Positions 17,507 through 26,647 of a stretch of DNA of 64,000 nucleotides are shown here, piece after piece (the first letter of the stretch is position 1; each line of letters begins with the position of its first letter). The notes beneath the pieces are model-generated. The model did no database searches and had not been told where the DNA came from. It saw only the letters and a list, made by a program, of their open reading frames with translations. Source of the DNA: Acidobacteriota bacterium (GTDB lineage: Bacteria > Acidobacteriota > Blastocatellia > Pyrinomonadales > Pyrinomonadaceae); assembly GCA_003223935.1 (NCBI GenBank), contig QHXQ01000028.1, forward strand, positions 19,865-83,864, given 5' to 3'. Both the position numbers and the translations under genes were made by a program.

Positions 17507-19005
17507 TCGACGAAGCACAGGCCCTGAAGTTATTGCTCGCAGGTTGGCGCGCACCCGCAGCGCCCGACCGTTTGCGCACGCGCGTCGTGGCTTCGTATCG
17601 CCAACTGATGAGCAGGGACGCAGCAGAGGAGGGAGCCGAGATGAAATACTGTCCGTCGTGTCATAGAGAGTTCGCGCCGCAGTTCCGTTTCTGTCCGCTT
17701 GATGGGCTGCCGCTCATGGCCGCAGAGCAACGGGACGCGCGCGCCGCATTCGTCGAAGCGCGGCAACTTGAATCGAACAACACGCGCGCGGCCGTCTCGA
17801 CGGTTGATGAAACTATCGGCTTCGATGATGTGACCACCGAGAGTTTGCCGGCCACGCCAATCGTAGCGCAAGCGAATGATCGAACGCGCGCGCGCGCCGA
17901 ATATCACTTGACGATCTTGGCGGAAGCCGGATTGATTGCGCGACTGATGACAGAGGTGCGCGCGGTCGCGTTGGAATCGCAACTGACTTGGCCGGAGTTC
18001 CGCCGCGACCCCGCAGGCTTTGCGCGCCGGACAATCGCGGGCTACAGCTTGTTGCTCCGGCGCAGGCTCGCGCAAGAGAACGTCGCTTACGGTCTCGTGA
18101 CTGCGTTCGCCGTCGTCCTCACGCTCCTCTGCACAGTCGTCGCGGTCGAACATTTTCATCGGCGGCACGTAACAATGACGGCCGACAACGTGCGCGACGA
18201 CTTGGACTATCTTGGGCCAGTCACGGTCATTCCGACGCCGACGAAAGCAGAAGAAGGGCCGGCCGGCATGGCCGATCACGGCACGGGTGGCGGCTCAGCA
18301 CAGAATCATGAACGACCGGGCGGCGGCGGTGGCGGTGGCGACCACGAAGCTCTAACGGCGAGTAATGGCCGGCTGCCGCAGGCGACGCTTGAACCGCCGT
18401 TGTTAGCGCCCAACGTGAAGCCACCTGTCATCGAGAACCCGCATCTGCCGACGCCCGCGACGATTCAAGCTGACCCGACGTTGTTCCCGACTGACCCGCG
18501 GCCGCTGCCTTACGGCGATCCGAAATCGCAGGCGCAGGAGTTGTCCAACGGTTCAGGCGATGGCGGCGGCATCGGCGATGGCCATGGCGGCGGCGTCGGG
18601 CCGGGTAACGGTACGGGCTACGGCCCCGGCGAAGGCTGGAACACCGGCGGCGGCCCGCCGAAGATCGGCGGTGGCGGCCCCGGTTGCTGTGGCGGCACGA
18701 CGGATTACGCGAGCAGGATTTTCAAACCTAGTGAAACGAGCAAGCGCGCAGTGATCTTGTCGAAGCCTGAGCCGACGTTTACGGAAGAAGCGCGCAAGGA
18801 GAACGTGACGGGCGAAGTCATCCTGCGCATGGTCTTGGCGTCGAACGGCGCGGTGACGAACATCCAACCGATCAAAGGTCTGCCCGCCGGCTTGACGGAG
18901 CGCGCAATCGCGGCGGCGAAGCAGATACAGTTCACGCCCGCAGAGAAAGACGGGCACAGGGTCTCGCAATACGTCACCGTCTCTTACAACTTCAACATCT
19001 ACTAA
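17503..19005 (+). CDS. Zinc-ribbon membrane protein with TonB C-terminal domain
   Basis: 500 residues from a GTG overlapping the sigma gene. Residues 1-35 resemble the start of sigma-coupled regulators. A zinc-ribbon-like motif follows (CPSCHREF, FCPLDG; residues 49-66). A single membrane segment lies at about 200-220 (AFAVVLTLLCTVVAV). A long Gly/Pro-rich periplasmic linker follows, then a TonB C-terminal domain from about 420 (FTEEARKENVTGEVILRMVL to YVTVSYNFNIY). The topology suggests a cytoplasmic face that could bind the sigma factor and a periplasmic face that could contact outer-membrane receptors. The anti-sigma role is inferred from operon position only. Confidence 0.82.
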   Translation: MIDEAQALKLLLAGWRAPAAPDRLRTRVVASYRQLMSRDAAEEGAEMKYCPSCHREFAPQFRFCPLDGLPLMAAEQRDARAAFVEARQLESNNTRAAVSTVDETIGFDDVTTESLPATPIVAQANDRTRARAEYHLTILAEAGLIARLMTEVRAVALESQLTWPEFRRDPAGFARRTIAGYSLLLRRRLAQENVAYGLVTAFAVVLTLLCTVVAVEHFHRRHVTMTADNVRDDLDYLGPVTVIPTPTKAEEGPAGMADHGTGGGSAQNHERPGGGGGGGDHEALTASNGRLPQATLEPPLLAPNVKPPVIENPHLPTPATIQADPTLFPTDPRPLPYGDPKSQAQELSNGSGDGGGIGDGHGGGVGPGNGTGYGPGEGWNTGGGPPKIGGGGPGCCGGTTDYASRIFKPSETSKRAVILSKPEPTFTEEARKENVTGEVILRMVLASNGAVTNIQPIKGLPAGLTERAIAAAKQIQFTPAEKDGHRVSQYVTVSYNFNIY

Positions 19006-19027
19006 CCACGCCTTAAAGGCTTGACGG

Positions 19028-19060
19028 GCCCGCGCGAGTGCTCAGACTCGCGCGGGCTTT
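19028..19060 (+). terminator. Intrinsic terminator after the sigma/TonB operon
   Basis: GCCCGCGCGAGT (19028-19039) pairs perfectly with ACTCGCGCGGGC (19046-19057) around a 6-nt loop and is followed by TTTCGT. It lies 22 nt after the stop codon. Confidence 0.85.
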
Positions 19061-19157
19061 CGTGTCTCTATCCGACGATGACCCGCGACGCAAAGCCGTT
19101 ATATACTGCGGCCGTTAATCAACGCAGCCGCCCACGCAAATCGCAAGAGGTACGCAC

Positions 19158-20384
19158 GTGACCGACTCGCCAACGCCTGCACCGACCATCGTCTGCCTCG
19201 CCAGTTTTTTCAAAGGCGTGGATTTTTTGCGCGAGGCTAAACGGCAAGGCGCGCGCGTCGTGCTGTTGACGAAAGAGAAGTGGCAACACGAAGAGTGGCC
19301 GCACGAAAGCCTCGATGAGTTCATCGTCCTAGCGCAAGACGCGCCGCCGGATCATTTCATCCACACCGGCACACAGATCGCACGGCGGCACAGACTGGCG
19401 CGCGTCGTCGCGCTCGAAGAGTTCGATGTGATCACGGCCGCGCTCATTCGCGAGCACTTGCGTCTGCCCGGCATGGACGCTTCGACCGCGCGCCGCTTCC
19501 GCGACAAACTCGCCATGCGCGACGCGGCGCAAGCTGCGGGCTTGCGCGTGCCAGAGTTCGTCGGCGCGATCAACTACGGAGAGATTCACGACTACATGCA
19601 GCGCGTGCCCGCGCCTTGGGTCTTGAAGCCGCGCACGGACGTGTCCGCCATCGGCATCCGCAAACTGCACGACGCGGAACAGGTCTGGCGCGCGCTTGAC
19701 GAACTCGACGCGCGCGAGCGCAACTATGAGCGTGCGCCCTATCATCTGCTCGAACGCTTCGTGCCCGGCGATGTCTTTCACGTTGATTCGCTGGTCATCA
19801 ATAGTGAAGTCGTCTTCGCAGGCGTGAACGCTTACGGTCGCCCGCCAATGAACGTGGCGCACGAGGGCGGCGTCTTTCTCTCTTACACGGTTGCTTACGA
19901 TGCACCCGAACGCGGAGAACTGTTGCGGCTTAACCAAGAAGTGATTCGCGCACTCGGTCTCAGGCGCGGCGCAACGCATGCGGAGTTTATTCGGAGCGCC
20001 AATGATGGCGCGTTCTACTTTCTCGAAATCGCCGCGCGCGTCGGCGGCGCGTACATCGCCGAGACGCACGAGGCCGCGACCGGCATCAACGTCTGGCGCG
20101 ACTGGGCGAAGATCGAACTCGCCGATGTGACGCGCCCTTATTCAGTCGCACCAACGCAACGCGACTACGCCGGCATCGCGCTCTCGCTCGCGCGTCAAGA
20201 GTGGCCCGACACTTCGGGCTTCAACGAGCCGGAGATCGCCTACCGCATCCGCAAACGCCATCACGTCGGCCTCATCGTCCGCGCACCTGAGCAACAGCGC
20301 GTGCGCGAACTCTTGGACGACTACGCGCGCCGTTTCAGCGCAGACTTCAGCGCGGTTGCGCCGCCACTCGAACGGCCGGAATAA
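19158..20384 (+). CDS. ATP-grasp family ligase, paralogue A
   Basis: 408 residues from a GTG start with AAGAGG 7 nt upstream. It begins with a Rossmann-like preATP-grasp fold (TIVCLASFFKGVDFLREAKRQ). The ATP-grasp core follows: RDKLAMRDAAQAAGLRVPEF, PWVLKPR (ATP-binding Lys), LLERFVPGDVFHVDSLV and FYFLEIAARVGGAYI (metal-binding Glu). Such enzymes join a carboxylate to an amine or thiol through an acyl phosphate; the substrates are unknown. A close paralogue lies at 22724-23944 on the other strand, with the antiporter gene between them. Confidence 0.85.
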   Translation: MTDSPTPAPTIVCLASFFKGVDFLREAKRQGARVVLLTKEKWQHEEWPHESLDEFIVLAQDAPPDHFIHTGTQIARRHRLARVVALEEFDVITAALIREHLRLPGMDASTARRFRDKLAMRDAAQAAGLRVPEFVGAINYGEIHDYMQRVPAPWVLKPRTDVSAIGIRKLHDAEQVWRALDELDARERNYERAPYHLLERFVPGDVFHVDSLVINSEVVFAGVNAYGRPPMNVAHEGGVFLSYTVAYDAPERGELLRLNQEVIRALGLRRGATHAEFIRSANDGAFYFLEIAARVGGAYIAETHEAATGINVWRDWAKIELADVTRPYSVAPTQRDYAGIALSLARQEWPDTSGFNEPEIAYRIRKRHHVGLIVRAPEQQRVRELLDDYARRFSADFSAVAPPLERPE

Positions 20385-20453
20385 TCCGGCAGAATAAACT
20401 ACTGCTGGCTGTTCGGCGCAAAGCTGAGCGGCGTACAAGGTGGGTCGTCACTT

Positions 20454-22709
20454 ATGCTATCGGTCAAAGCCGGTCTCATTCTCCTCTTGTTGCAACAAGG
20501 CAGCGCAGCGCAAGGACAAGGCGGGCAATCGTCTGAGCACATGGTCGCGGTCTTCATCGTGGAGATCACGCTCATGCTGCTGGTGGGGCGTCTGCTCGGC
20601 GAGTTGATGCAGCGCGTCGGGCAGCCGGCCGTGATGGGGCAACTGCTCGGCGGTGTGCTCATCGGGCCGTCTGTGCTGGGCACGTTTTGGCCGGCCGCCT
20701 ATCAAGCGATCTTTCCCGACCTCGAAGCGCAGAAGCGGATGATTGATGCCATCTCGCAGTTGGGCATCTTGATGCTGCTGCTGCTGACCGGGATGGAGAC
20801 CGATCTGGCGCTGGTGAGCCGGATGCGCCGCACGGCTTTTTTCACTTCACTCTCAGGCATCATCTTTCCGTTCGTCTGCGGTTACCTCGTCGGCCATTTC
20901 CTGCCCGCATCAATGCTGCCCAATCCGGCACAGCGGCTCGTCACGGCGCTCTTTCTCGCCACGGCGCTCTCGATCTCTTCGGTCAAGATCGTGGCGATGG
21001 TCATCATGGAGGTCGGCTTTCTCAGGCGTAATGTCGGCCAGATCATCCTCGCGTCGGCGATCCTCGACGACACCATCGGCTGGATCATCATCGCCGTGAT
21101 CGGCGGCATCGCAACGGGCGGCGGCGTCAACTTTCGCGCCGTCGGCTTCGCCCTCGGCGGCACGATTATCTTCCTCGCGTTCAGCTTCACCGTCGGGCGG
21201 CGCATCGTGGCGCACATCATTCGTTGGACGAACGACAATCTAGTGATTGACATGCCGGTCATCACCGCGATTCTCGTGCTGATGCTGCTCGCCGCGCTCT
21301 TGACCGATTACATCGGCGTGCACACGGTCTTGGGCGCGTTCGTCGTCGGCATCCTTGTCGGCCAGTCGCCGATCCTCTCCAAGCACATCGAAGAACAACT
21401 GCGCGGCTTGATCGTCGCGCTGTTTGCGCCGATCTTCTTTGCTGTCGCCGGGCGCGAGATCGATCTGACGATCCTGCACAGCTTCGCACTCATCAAACTC
21501 GCGCTGGGTTTCATTCTGATCGCGAGCTTCGGCAAAGTGTTCGGCTGCTACGTGGGCGGGCGCTTGGGCCGTCTGGGCCATCGCGAATCAACGGCGCTCG
21601 CCATCGGCATGAACGCGCGCGGCTCGACCGAAGTGATCGTGGCCACCATCGGTCTATCTTTGGGCGTCTTGAGTCGCGATCTCTTCACCTTGATCGTCGT
21701 GATGGCGATCAGCACGACACTCGTCACACCGCCACTCTTGCGTTGGGCTTTGGCGCGCATCCCGCCGACCGGCGAAGAGAAAGAGCGTTTGGAGCGCGAG
21801 GCGGCGCAGGCGAAAGAGTTCGTGCCAACAGTCGAACGGCTACTGATCGCTGTGGACGGCAGCGCAGACGGCAAACTCGCTTCATCTTTGGCCGGGCTGT
21901 TTGCGGGCGCGCGCAAGGTAACGACCACAGTGGTCGAGTTAGGCCAAGGCAGCAAGCGGCATACGCTGCTGCCGCCCGACACATCGGGCGAGCTGGTGAA
22001 AGCGTCGGTCGAGGTGGCGACGCGCAGTAAGTCGGGCAGTAAGACTGAAGGCCAAGAGGCGTTGCCGGCGACCGACAAGCCGACGCTGCTCGTCAATCAG
22101 ATGCCGGTTGAAGAATTGGCCAAAGGCATCATGAACGAAGCGCAGAAGGGTTACGACATGCTCTTTTTAGGGATCGCGCATGCGCTCGACAGCAGCCGAG
22201 GTGGCCTACAAGATGAAGTCGGCAAGATCGTGCAGGAGTTCAAAGGCACGTCTGCGCTCGCCGTCGCTAGAGGCGCGCAGACGGGCGAGCAGCTAACACA
22301 GACGCTCAACATTCTCATGCCGGCGACCGGCACAGACTATTCGCGGCGTGCCGCCGAAGTTGCCATCACACTCGCCAAAGCGAGCGGCGCGAGCGTGACA
22401 GCCTTGCACATCGCGCCGCCGCCGGAAGAGACAGACTTGCTGCGCCGGCCGCGCGAGTTGCTGCGCACAGGGCGCGCGCTCTTGCGCGACATCGGCGCAT
22501 TGGGCAAACGCGAAGGCGTCACGGTCAAGTCGCTCATCAAAGTGCGCCGCTCGCCGGAGGCCGCGATCCTGCGGCAAGTCCGGCGCGGGCGACACAATCT
22601 GTTAGTGCTCGGCGTGAAAGTCCGGCAAGGCGAGCAACTGTTTTTCGGTCGCCGCATCGCCGTCTTATTAGAGCGCGCGTCTTGTTCGTTACTGATCGTG
22701 AACTCGTGA
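20454..22709 (+). CDS. CPA2-type cation/proton antiporter with tandem USP domains
   Basis: 751 residues. Residues 1-435 contain about 12-13 hydrophobic helices typical of Kef/NapA-type antiporters (RVGQPAVMGQLLGGVLIGPS; ILDDTIGWIIIAVIGGIA with the paired acidic residues; GMNARGSTEVIVATIGLSLG). The cytoplasmic tail holds two universal-stress-protein-like domains (RLLIAVDGSADGKLASSLAG; NILMPATGTDYSRRAAEVAI) ending in LLVLGVKV...SCSLLIVNS. In known relatives such tails bind nucleotides and gate the transporter. It ends 14 nt from the convergent ATP-grasp paralogue B. Confidence 0.9.
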   Translation: MLSVKAGLILLLLQQGSAAQGQGGQSSEHMVAVFIVEITLMLLVGRLLGELMQRVGQPAVMGQLLGGVLIGPSVLGTFWPAAYQAIFPDLEAQKRMIDAISQLGILMLLLLTGMETDLALVSRMRRTAFFTSLSGIIFPFVCGYLVGHFLPASMLPNPAQRLVTALFLATALSISSVKIVAMVIMEVGFLRRNVGQIILASAILDDTIGWIIIAVIGGIATGGGVNFRAVGFALGGTIIFLAFSFTVGRRIVAHIIRWTNDNLVIDMPVITAILVLMLLAALLTDYIGVHTVLGAFVVGILVGQSPILSKHIEEQLRGLIVALFAPIFFAVAGREIDLTILHSFALIKLALGFILIASFGKVFGCYVGGRLGRLGHRESTALAIGMNARGSTEVIVATIGLSLGVLSRDLFTLIVVMAISTTLVTPPLLRWALARIPPTGEEKERLEREAAQAKEFVPTVERLLIAVDGSADGKLASSLAGLFAGARKVTTTVVELGQGSKRHTLLPPDTSGELVKASVEVATRSKSGSKTEGQEALPATDKPTLLVNQMPVEELAKGIMNEAQKGYDMLFLGIAHALDSSRGGLQDEVGKIVQEFKGTSALAVARGAQTGEQLTQTLNILMPATGTDYSRRAAEVAITLAKASGASVTALHIAPPPEETDLLRRPRELLRTGRALLRDIGALGKREGVTVKSLIKVRRSPEAAILRQVRRGRHNLLVLGVKVRQGEQLFFGRRIAVLLERASCSLLIVNS

Positions 22710-22723
22710 ACGCTTGCTGTCGC

Positions 22724-23944
22724 TCAACTAGCCGGCCGCGCGGCGGGCGGGAGCACGGCGTTGAAGTCGCGTTGCAGGCGCGCGGCGTATTCGTTGAGCA
22801 GTTGCTCGATCCGGCGTGGGTCGTGCGAGCGGATGATGAGACCGACGTGCGCGGGTTTTTTCATGCGCCAGACGATCTCGCGGTCGTTATAGGCTGACGT
22901 GTCGGGCCACTGTTCGCGCGCCAGCGAGACGAGCAAGCCCGCATGATCGGCGCGCGCAAGCGGCACATGATAAGAGCCGCGCCCGCCCGCGATCTCGATC
23001 TTCGCCCACTCGGCCCACAGGTTGATGCCGGTTGCGGCTTCGATCAACTCGACGATGTTCGCGCCGCCGACGCGCGCCGCCGTTTCGAGAAAATAGAACT
23101 GCCCGTCCGCACGACCCTTGATAAATTCAGTGTGCGAGACGCCGCGCGTGAGCCGCATGGCGCGCAAGACCGCGCGGTTCATCTCTTGCAACGCGCGTTC
23201 ATCATCTGTGCCGCGCGGCATGGTGCGCGTGGTGAAGATGCCGCCGCCGTGCGCCACGTCGAGCGGCGGCGCGCCGTAGCGGTTGCAGATGGCGAAGAGG
23301 ATTTCGCTGTCATAGACGATTGAGTCCACGTGATAGATGTCGCCGGGCACGTAGCGTTCGAGCAGATGAAACGATTGCTTGTCGCCGAGCGCTTCAAGCG
23401 CGGGCCACAACTCATCCGCGTTGTTGATCTTCTTGATGCCGCTTGCAGAAGCTTCCATGCGCGGCTTCAACAACCAAGGCGCGGGCACGCGCGCCATGTA
23501 CTCGCGCAGCCGCTCGTAGTTGAGCACATGGACGAACTCCGGCACGGGTATGCCGGCCGCTTGCGCCAGCATGCGCATGGCGAGCTTGTCGCGGAAATGG
23601 CGCGTGGTGGTCTCGCCGAGACCGGGCACGCGCAGGTGTTCGCGCAAGGTCGCGGCCTTTTCCAGATCGAAATCGTCGAGCGGGACGATGCGATCAATCT
23701 GTTCGGTGCGCGCGACGAAACTCACGCTCTTAATCGTGTCGCCCATATTCCACTGCTTGTCCACATCGGGCATGTAGAAGATTTCGTCTATCGCCTCGCG
23801 CGGCCAATCGGCTTTGTCTTTGAGGCTCAGCGATGTGAGCAACAGCACCCGGCAGCCCTGCCGTTTGCACTCGCGCAAAAACTCCTGTCCCTTCTCGTAG
23901 CTGGCCAGACAGAGGATGGTCAGTGGGCGTGTGTCGTTTGTCAT
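22724..23944 (-). CDS. ATP-grasp family ligase, paralogue B
   Basis: 406 residues. The architecture matches paralogue A, and roughly half the positions look identical by eye: [94 protein letters not shown]. The ATP-binding Lys and metal-binding Glu are kept. The acceptor-side loops differ ([13 protein letters not shown] against NVAHEGGVFLSYT), which suggests different substrates. It lies on the opposite strand to its paralogue, so this is not a simple tandem duplication. Confidence 0.85.
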   Translation of the reverse strand: MTNDTRPLTILCLASYEKGQEFLRECKRQGCRVLLLTSLSLKDKADWPREAIDEIFYMPDVDKQWNMGDTIKSVSFVARTEQIDRIVPLDDFDLEKAATLREHLRVPGLGETTTRHFRDKLAMRMLAQAAGIPVPEFVHVLNYERLREYMARVPAPWLLKPRMEASASGIKKINNADELWPALEALGDKQSFHLLERYVPGDIYHVDSIVYDSEILFAICNRYGAPPLDVAHGGGIFTTRTMPRGTDDERALQEMNRAVLRAMRLTRGVSHTEFIKGRADGQFYFLETAARVGGANIVELIEAATGINLWAEWAKIEIAGGRGSYHVPLARADHAGLLVSLAREQWPDTSAYNDREIVWRMKKPAHVGLIIRSHDPRRIEQLLNEYAARLQRDFNAVLPPAARPAS

Positions 23945-23953
23945 GTGTGCTCC

Positions 23954-23989
23954 TAAGCTGTTAGCTCACCTTGCGCTGATAAGCTAACA
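23954..23989. repeat. AGCTAA-type inverted repeat
   Basis: TGTTAGCT (23959-23966) and AGCTAACA (23982-23989) are perfect 8-bp inverted arms. They lie 15-45 nt upstream of the ATP-grasp paralogue B start codon, in its 5' leader. A related element lies at 24447-24510. Confidence 0.6.
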
Positions 23990-24062
23990 CCAAGCGACGA
24001 TGCTTGATTGAGCCTGCAAGGGTTGCTCTGTTAATGGACGCTCAAACGCGAAGTGTATGTTA

Positions 24063-24113
24063 AGACTACGTCGGGAAGTGATCTCCTAAGACTACATCGG
24101 ATAGTAATTTCCA
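24063..24113. repeat. Two tandem 26-nt direct repeats
   Basis: AAGACTACGTCGGGAAGTGA (24063 onward) and AAGACTACATCGGATAGTAA (24089 onward) are successive copies of a 26-nt unit with a handful of differences. Each contains an imperfect ACTA...TAGT dyad. They lie in a gene-free stretch (23945-24310) between divergent genes and could be twin operators. Confidence 0.55.
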
Positions 24114-24310
24114 ATGAGCGGCAGAGCATTCCCTTGGCAGAGGCCAAAAAGCAGGCAAAAGTAAGCTAATTGGCATAGGCCCTCGCCCCCGAAATTATTC
24201 CTCGTCCGCCGAAAAAAATAGCGCATTGGCATTGAACTTGCTCCTTCCTTGGCTTAAGCAAAACAGACCAGCAACTTGAAGCGAAAAACGTAACGAAGGG
24301 AGCAATTTCG

Positions 24311-24427
24311 ATGCGATACTTTGGACGAAAAAGTGAAGAAGGAAAAATTGGCTACATTATCTTATGGCTGATGGGCGTGCCGGTTAGCGTGCTCCTTATT
24401 ATTTTCCTTTTGCGCGGCTGCACCTGA
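24311..24427 (+). CDS. 38-residue single-span membrane peptide
   Basis: A short gene starting MRYFGRKSEEGKIGY. It has a charged N-terminus and one hydrophobic segment of about 20 residues (ILWLMGVPVSVLLIIFLLRG), and ends CT. GAAGGGA at 24295-24301 is a good ribosome binding site 9 nt upstream. Codon use and layout (charged head, one helix, short tail) look like a real small membrane protein. I do not recognise a named family. It may regulate a membrane complex. Confidence 0.7.
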   Translation: MRYFGRKSEEGKIGYIILWLMGVPVSVLLIIFLLRGCT

Positions 24428-24446
24428 GTCTTCGATGGAGACCGAT

Positions 24447-24510
24447 ATTAGCTTGTGTAGCTTCAGCTAAGCAACTTACGTTACCGTGCAAAGGCTGAAA
24501 GCTAATAGCT
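24447..24510. repeat. AGCTAAT-type inverted repeat between convergent genes
   Basis: ATTAGCTT (24447-24454) pairs with AAGCTAAT (24499-24506); GCTTCAGC and GCTGAAAGC extend the symmetry. The right arm is three 7-nt units (GGCTGAA, AGCTAAT, AGCTGCT) and overlaps the stop codon of the gene at 24502. It lies between two convergent genes, where a bidirectional terminator would be useful. Confidence 0.55.
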
Positions 24511-24855
24511 GCTCCAAAAATCGCTCGTGATGATGCGGCGCGCTTCCGCGATGGTCAGATCGCCTTGTGCCAGTTTGTAGGCGATGGTCTCTTCGTACTC
24601 GCCAAGACCGGCGCTCGTGCGCAAGGCGGCTTGTGCAGGCGTGAAGCCGACTTGTTCAAGTGCGCGTGCATGGCGCGCGCGAAAGCAACGCGCACGCAGC
24701 CAGTCTTCGATCTCTTCCACATCATCGAAGCCGGCCGCCAGCCACTCATACGCGACCGACTCCGTCGGCGCACCTTGTAGCGCCGCCTCGCCATACTGCG
24801 CCAGCACCGCGCAGACGCGCTTAATGAGCGCACGTTGTCCCGCTTCGTCAGCCAT
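24502..24855 (-). CDS. Conserved-looking protein of unknown function
   Basis: 117 residues if started at MADEAGQRALIKRVCAVLAQ (ATG at 24855). An upstream in-frame start at 24984 would add 43 residues of unconvincing composition. It is all-helical, with a motif PTESVAYEWLAAGFDDVEEI then EDWLRARCFRARHA. No membrane segment or catalytic signature is visible. I do not know the family. Confidence 0.65.
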   Translation of the reverse strand: MADEAGQRALIKRVCAVLAQYGEAALQGAPTESVAYEWLAAGFDDVEEIEDWLRARCFRARHARALEQVGFTPAQAALRTSAGLGEYEETIAYKLAQGDLTIAEARRIITSDFWSSY

Positions 24856-25045
24856 AACAGTCGGAGCGTCTCCGGCGTCGAGCGAATTCAGGGCTGCTAA
24901 TCTATAGCGTCGGTCGCTTCGTTGCCAAGTGCGTGTGGCGAAAAAGCGAGCGATAGACAACGATGCTTTTGTGCCTTGATGCAAGCTTTCATTCGAGCGC
25001 AGACGGTAGTAGCATTAGCGCGAGCTTTAACAATAGAGGTGGAAC

Positions 25046-25252
25046 ATGTCAACAGAGTCAGCGGCGCAGCGCCGCACATACATTGACTGCCGGGACTATC
25101 CGAGCGAGAAGAATTGCACGCTGAAAATTTCCGGCGCGGAGGACGAAGTGCTGGCCGCAGCGACACAACATGCTATCGCCGCACACGGGCACGATGACAC
25201 GCCGGAATTGCGCGAGCAGTTACGCGGATTGCTGCGAGACGAAACCGCATGA
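25046..25252 (+). CDS. DUF1059 family small protein
   Basis: 68 residues matching the DUF1059 pattern: YIDCRDYPSEKNCTLKISG, then EVLAAATQHAIAAHGHDDTP and ELREQLRGLL. Two Cys and the conserved HGH are present. An AGAGGTGGA ribosome binding site precedes the ATG. Its stop overlaps the next gene's ATG by 4 nt, so it is translationally coupled to the P-loop protein. The function of the family is unknown. Confidence 0.85.
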   Translation: MSTESAAQRRTYIDCRDYPSEKNCTLKISGAEDEVLAAATQHAIAAHGHDDTPELREQLRGLLRDETA

Positions 25253-25914
25253 GCCTATGTTCCGATCAGCAAGTGCCAGCCTTAACCACTGTGGCGATTG
25301 GCGGCTTCACTTCCAACTCCGGCAAGACGACGCTCGTGTGCGAACTGCTACGCCGCTTGCCCGGTTGGGAAGCGATCAAGCAGACGCGCGGGCACTATCG
25401 TTCCTGCGGCAAAGACCCACACGCCTGCTGCGTGAGCCAACTGCTCGGCGCAGAGCCGGTGCTGCGTTCCGGTCGCAGAGAGACTTACGCGCCGGGCAAA
25501 GACACGGGACGTTATTGGGACGCGGGCGCTACAAACGTCCACTGGCTCATCGTCACAAACGAACAGGTGGAGCGCGGCATCAAGCAGGCCCTCGCGCGCG
25601 TCTGCGCACCGGGCGTTGTGATCGAGGGCAATAGCTTTCTGTCCTTCGTGCGCGTTGAGTTCACGATCTTATGTGTGCCGCCCAAACTTGATCGAATCAA
25701 GCCGACGGCGCGGCGCGCGCTCGCCCGTTGCGACGCGCTTTATCTGTTCACCGAAACGATTGATGAGGTTGCGTCGGCGCGCGCGCAGTTCAACGCATGG
25801 TGCGCGGCAGCAACAGAGCGAGAGTTGTTGAATCGGATTCCCGTGTACACGCGCGCAGAGTTGCCGGAATTATTAGCGCGCGTGTGCGCGTTGCGTGAAG
25901 TGGTCGCAATTTAA
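25249..25914 (+). CDS. P-loop NTPase resembling MobB-type proteins
   Basis: 221 residues. Walker A is GGFTSNSGKTTL at 18-29. A Cys/His-rich segment follows (GHYRSCGKDPHACCVSQLL), then GKDTGRYWDAGA and a Walker-B-like VVIEGNSFLSFV. The layout recalls MobB-type GTPases of molybdenum cofactor synthesis. The SCGKDPHACC segment could bind a metal or cluster. A MOSC protein lies two genes downstream, which fits a cofactor link, but the role is not established. Confidence 0.7.
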   Translation: MSLCSDQQVPALTTVAIGGFTSNSGKTTLVCELLRRLPGWEAIKQTRGHYRSCGKDPHACCVSQLLGAEPVLRSGRRETYAPGKDTGRYWDAGATNVHWLIVTNEQVERGIKQALARVCAPGVVIEGNSFLSFVRVEFTILCVPPKLDRIKPTARRALARCDALYLFTETIDEVASARAQFNAWCAAATERELLNRIPVYTRAELPELLARVCALREVVAI

Positions 25915-25940
25915 GCGAGCGAGCCAATAGGAGGGCAGCG

Positions 25941-26123
25941 GTGTCAGAGAAAACACGACAGAAGAAGGACGGCCAACGCACGGACAAGAAGAACAAACAG
26001 ATGCGTGATGCGACGAGCGCACGCAAGTCGGGCGGCAAATCTATGGAGTTGCCGAAGGACAAATCGAATCTCGGCGACAAACCAGAACCGCGCGTGCGCG
26101 GCACACGCGGCCGGTCGCAATAG
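25941..26123 (+). CDS. Small basic hydrophilic protein
   Basis: 60 residues, rich in Lys, Arg, Asp and Ser (MSEKTRQKKDGQRTDKKNKQ), probably disordered. The GTG start at 25941 has an excellent AGGAGGG 5 nt upstream, which is the main support that it is real. Small basic proteins of this type often bind nucleic acid, but nothing here proves it. Confidence 0.65.
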   Translation: MSEKTRQKKDGQRTDKKNKQMRDATSARKSGGKSMELPKDKSNLGDKPEPRVRGTRGRSQ

Positions 26124-26152
26124 AGTTTGTTGACGACAGCTAATCCCCCAAC

Positions 26153-26647
26153 ATGCAAGCCTACATACATCAACTCAACTGCTCGGACGGCGGCGTGCCG
26201 AAGCGGCCCGTGACGGAAGCTATCTTGACGCCGACCGGCCTTGTCGGTGACCGCGTGGCGAACCCGGATATTCACGGCGGGCCTCTACGCGCGCTCTGTC
26301 TCTATTCGCTCGAACGCATCGAAGCACTGCGCGCCGAAGGTCATCCGATCTATCCCGGCTCGGTCGGCGAGAATGTAACGGTGGCCGGTTTGGACTGGTC
26401 TCTGCTCGCGCCCGGCTCACGCCTCGCGCTCGGCGATGAAGTCGTCATAGAGATCACGAAACCGTGCAACCCTTGCGACTCAATCGCCGACTCATTCACC
26501 GACGGCCGGTTCAAACGCATCTCGCAAAAACTTCATCCCGGCGAGTCGCGCCTCTACGCGCGCGTCATCTGCACGGGCCGGCTCGCCGTCGGGCAGAGCG
26601 TGCGCTTGTTGTCGAATGGTGTTGACGCGACGCAGGAAGGAGCATGA
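26153..26647 (+). CDS. MOSC domain-containing protein
   Basis: 164 residues, a stand-alone MOSC (molybdenum cofactor sulfurase C-terminal) domain. Visible motifs are TGLVGDRVANPDIHGGPLRA, YPGSVGENVTVAGLDWSLL, LGDEVVIEITKPCNPC (conserved Cys) and SRLYARVICTGRL. MOSC proteins bind Mo cofactor or transfer sulfur through the conserved Cys. The stop overlaps the pncA start by 4 nt. Confidence 0.9.
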   Translation: MQAYIHQLNCSDGGVPKRPVTEAILTPTGLVGDRVANPDIHGGPLRALCLYSLERIEALRAEGHPIYPGSVGENVTVAGLDWSLLAPGSRLALGDEVVIEITKPCNPCDSIADSFTDGRFKRISQKLHPGESRLYARVICTGRLAVGQSVRLLSNGVDATQEGA

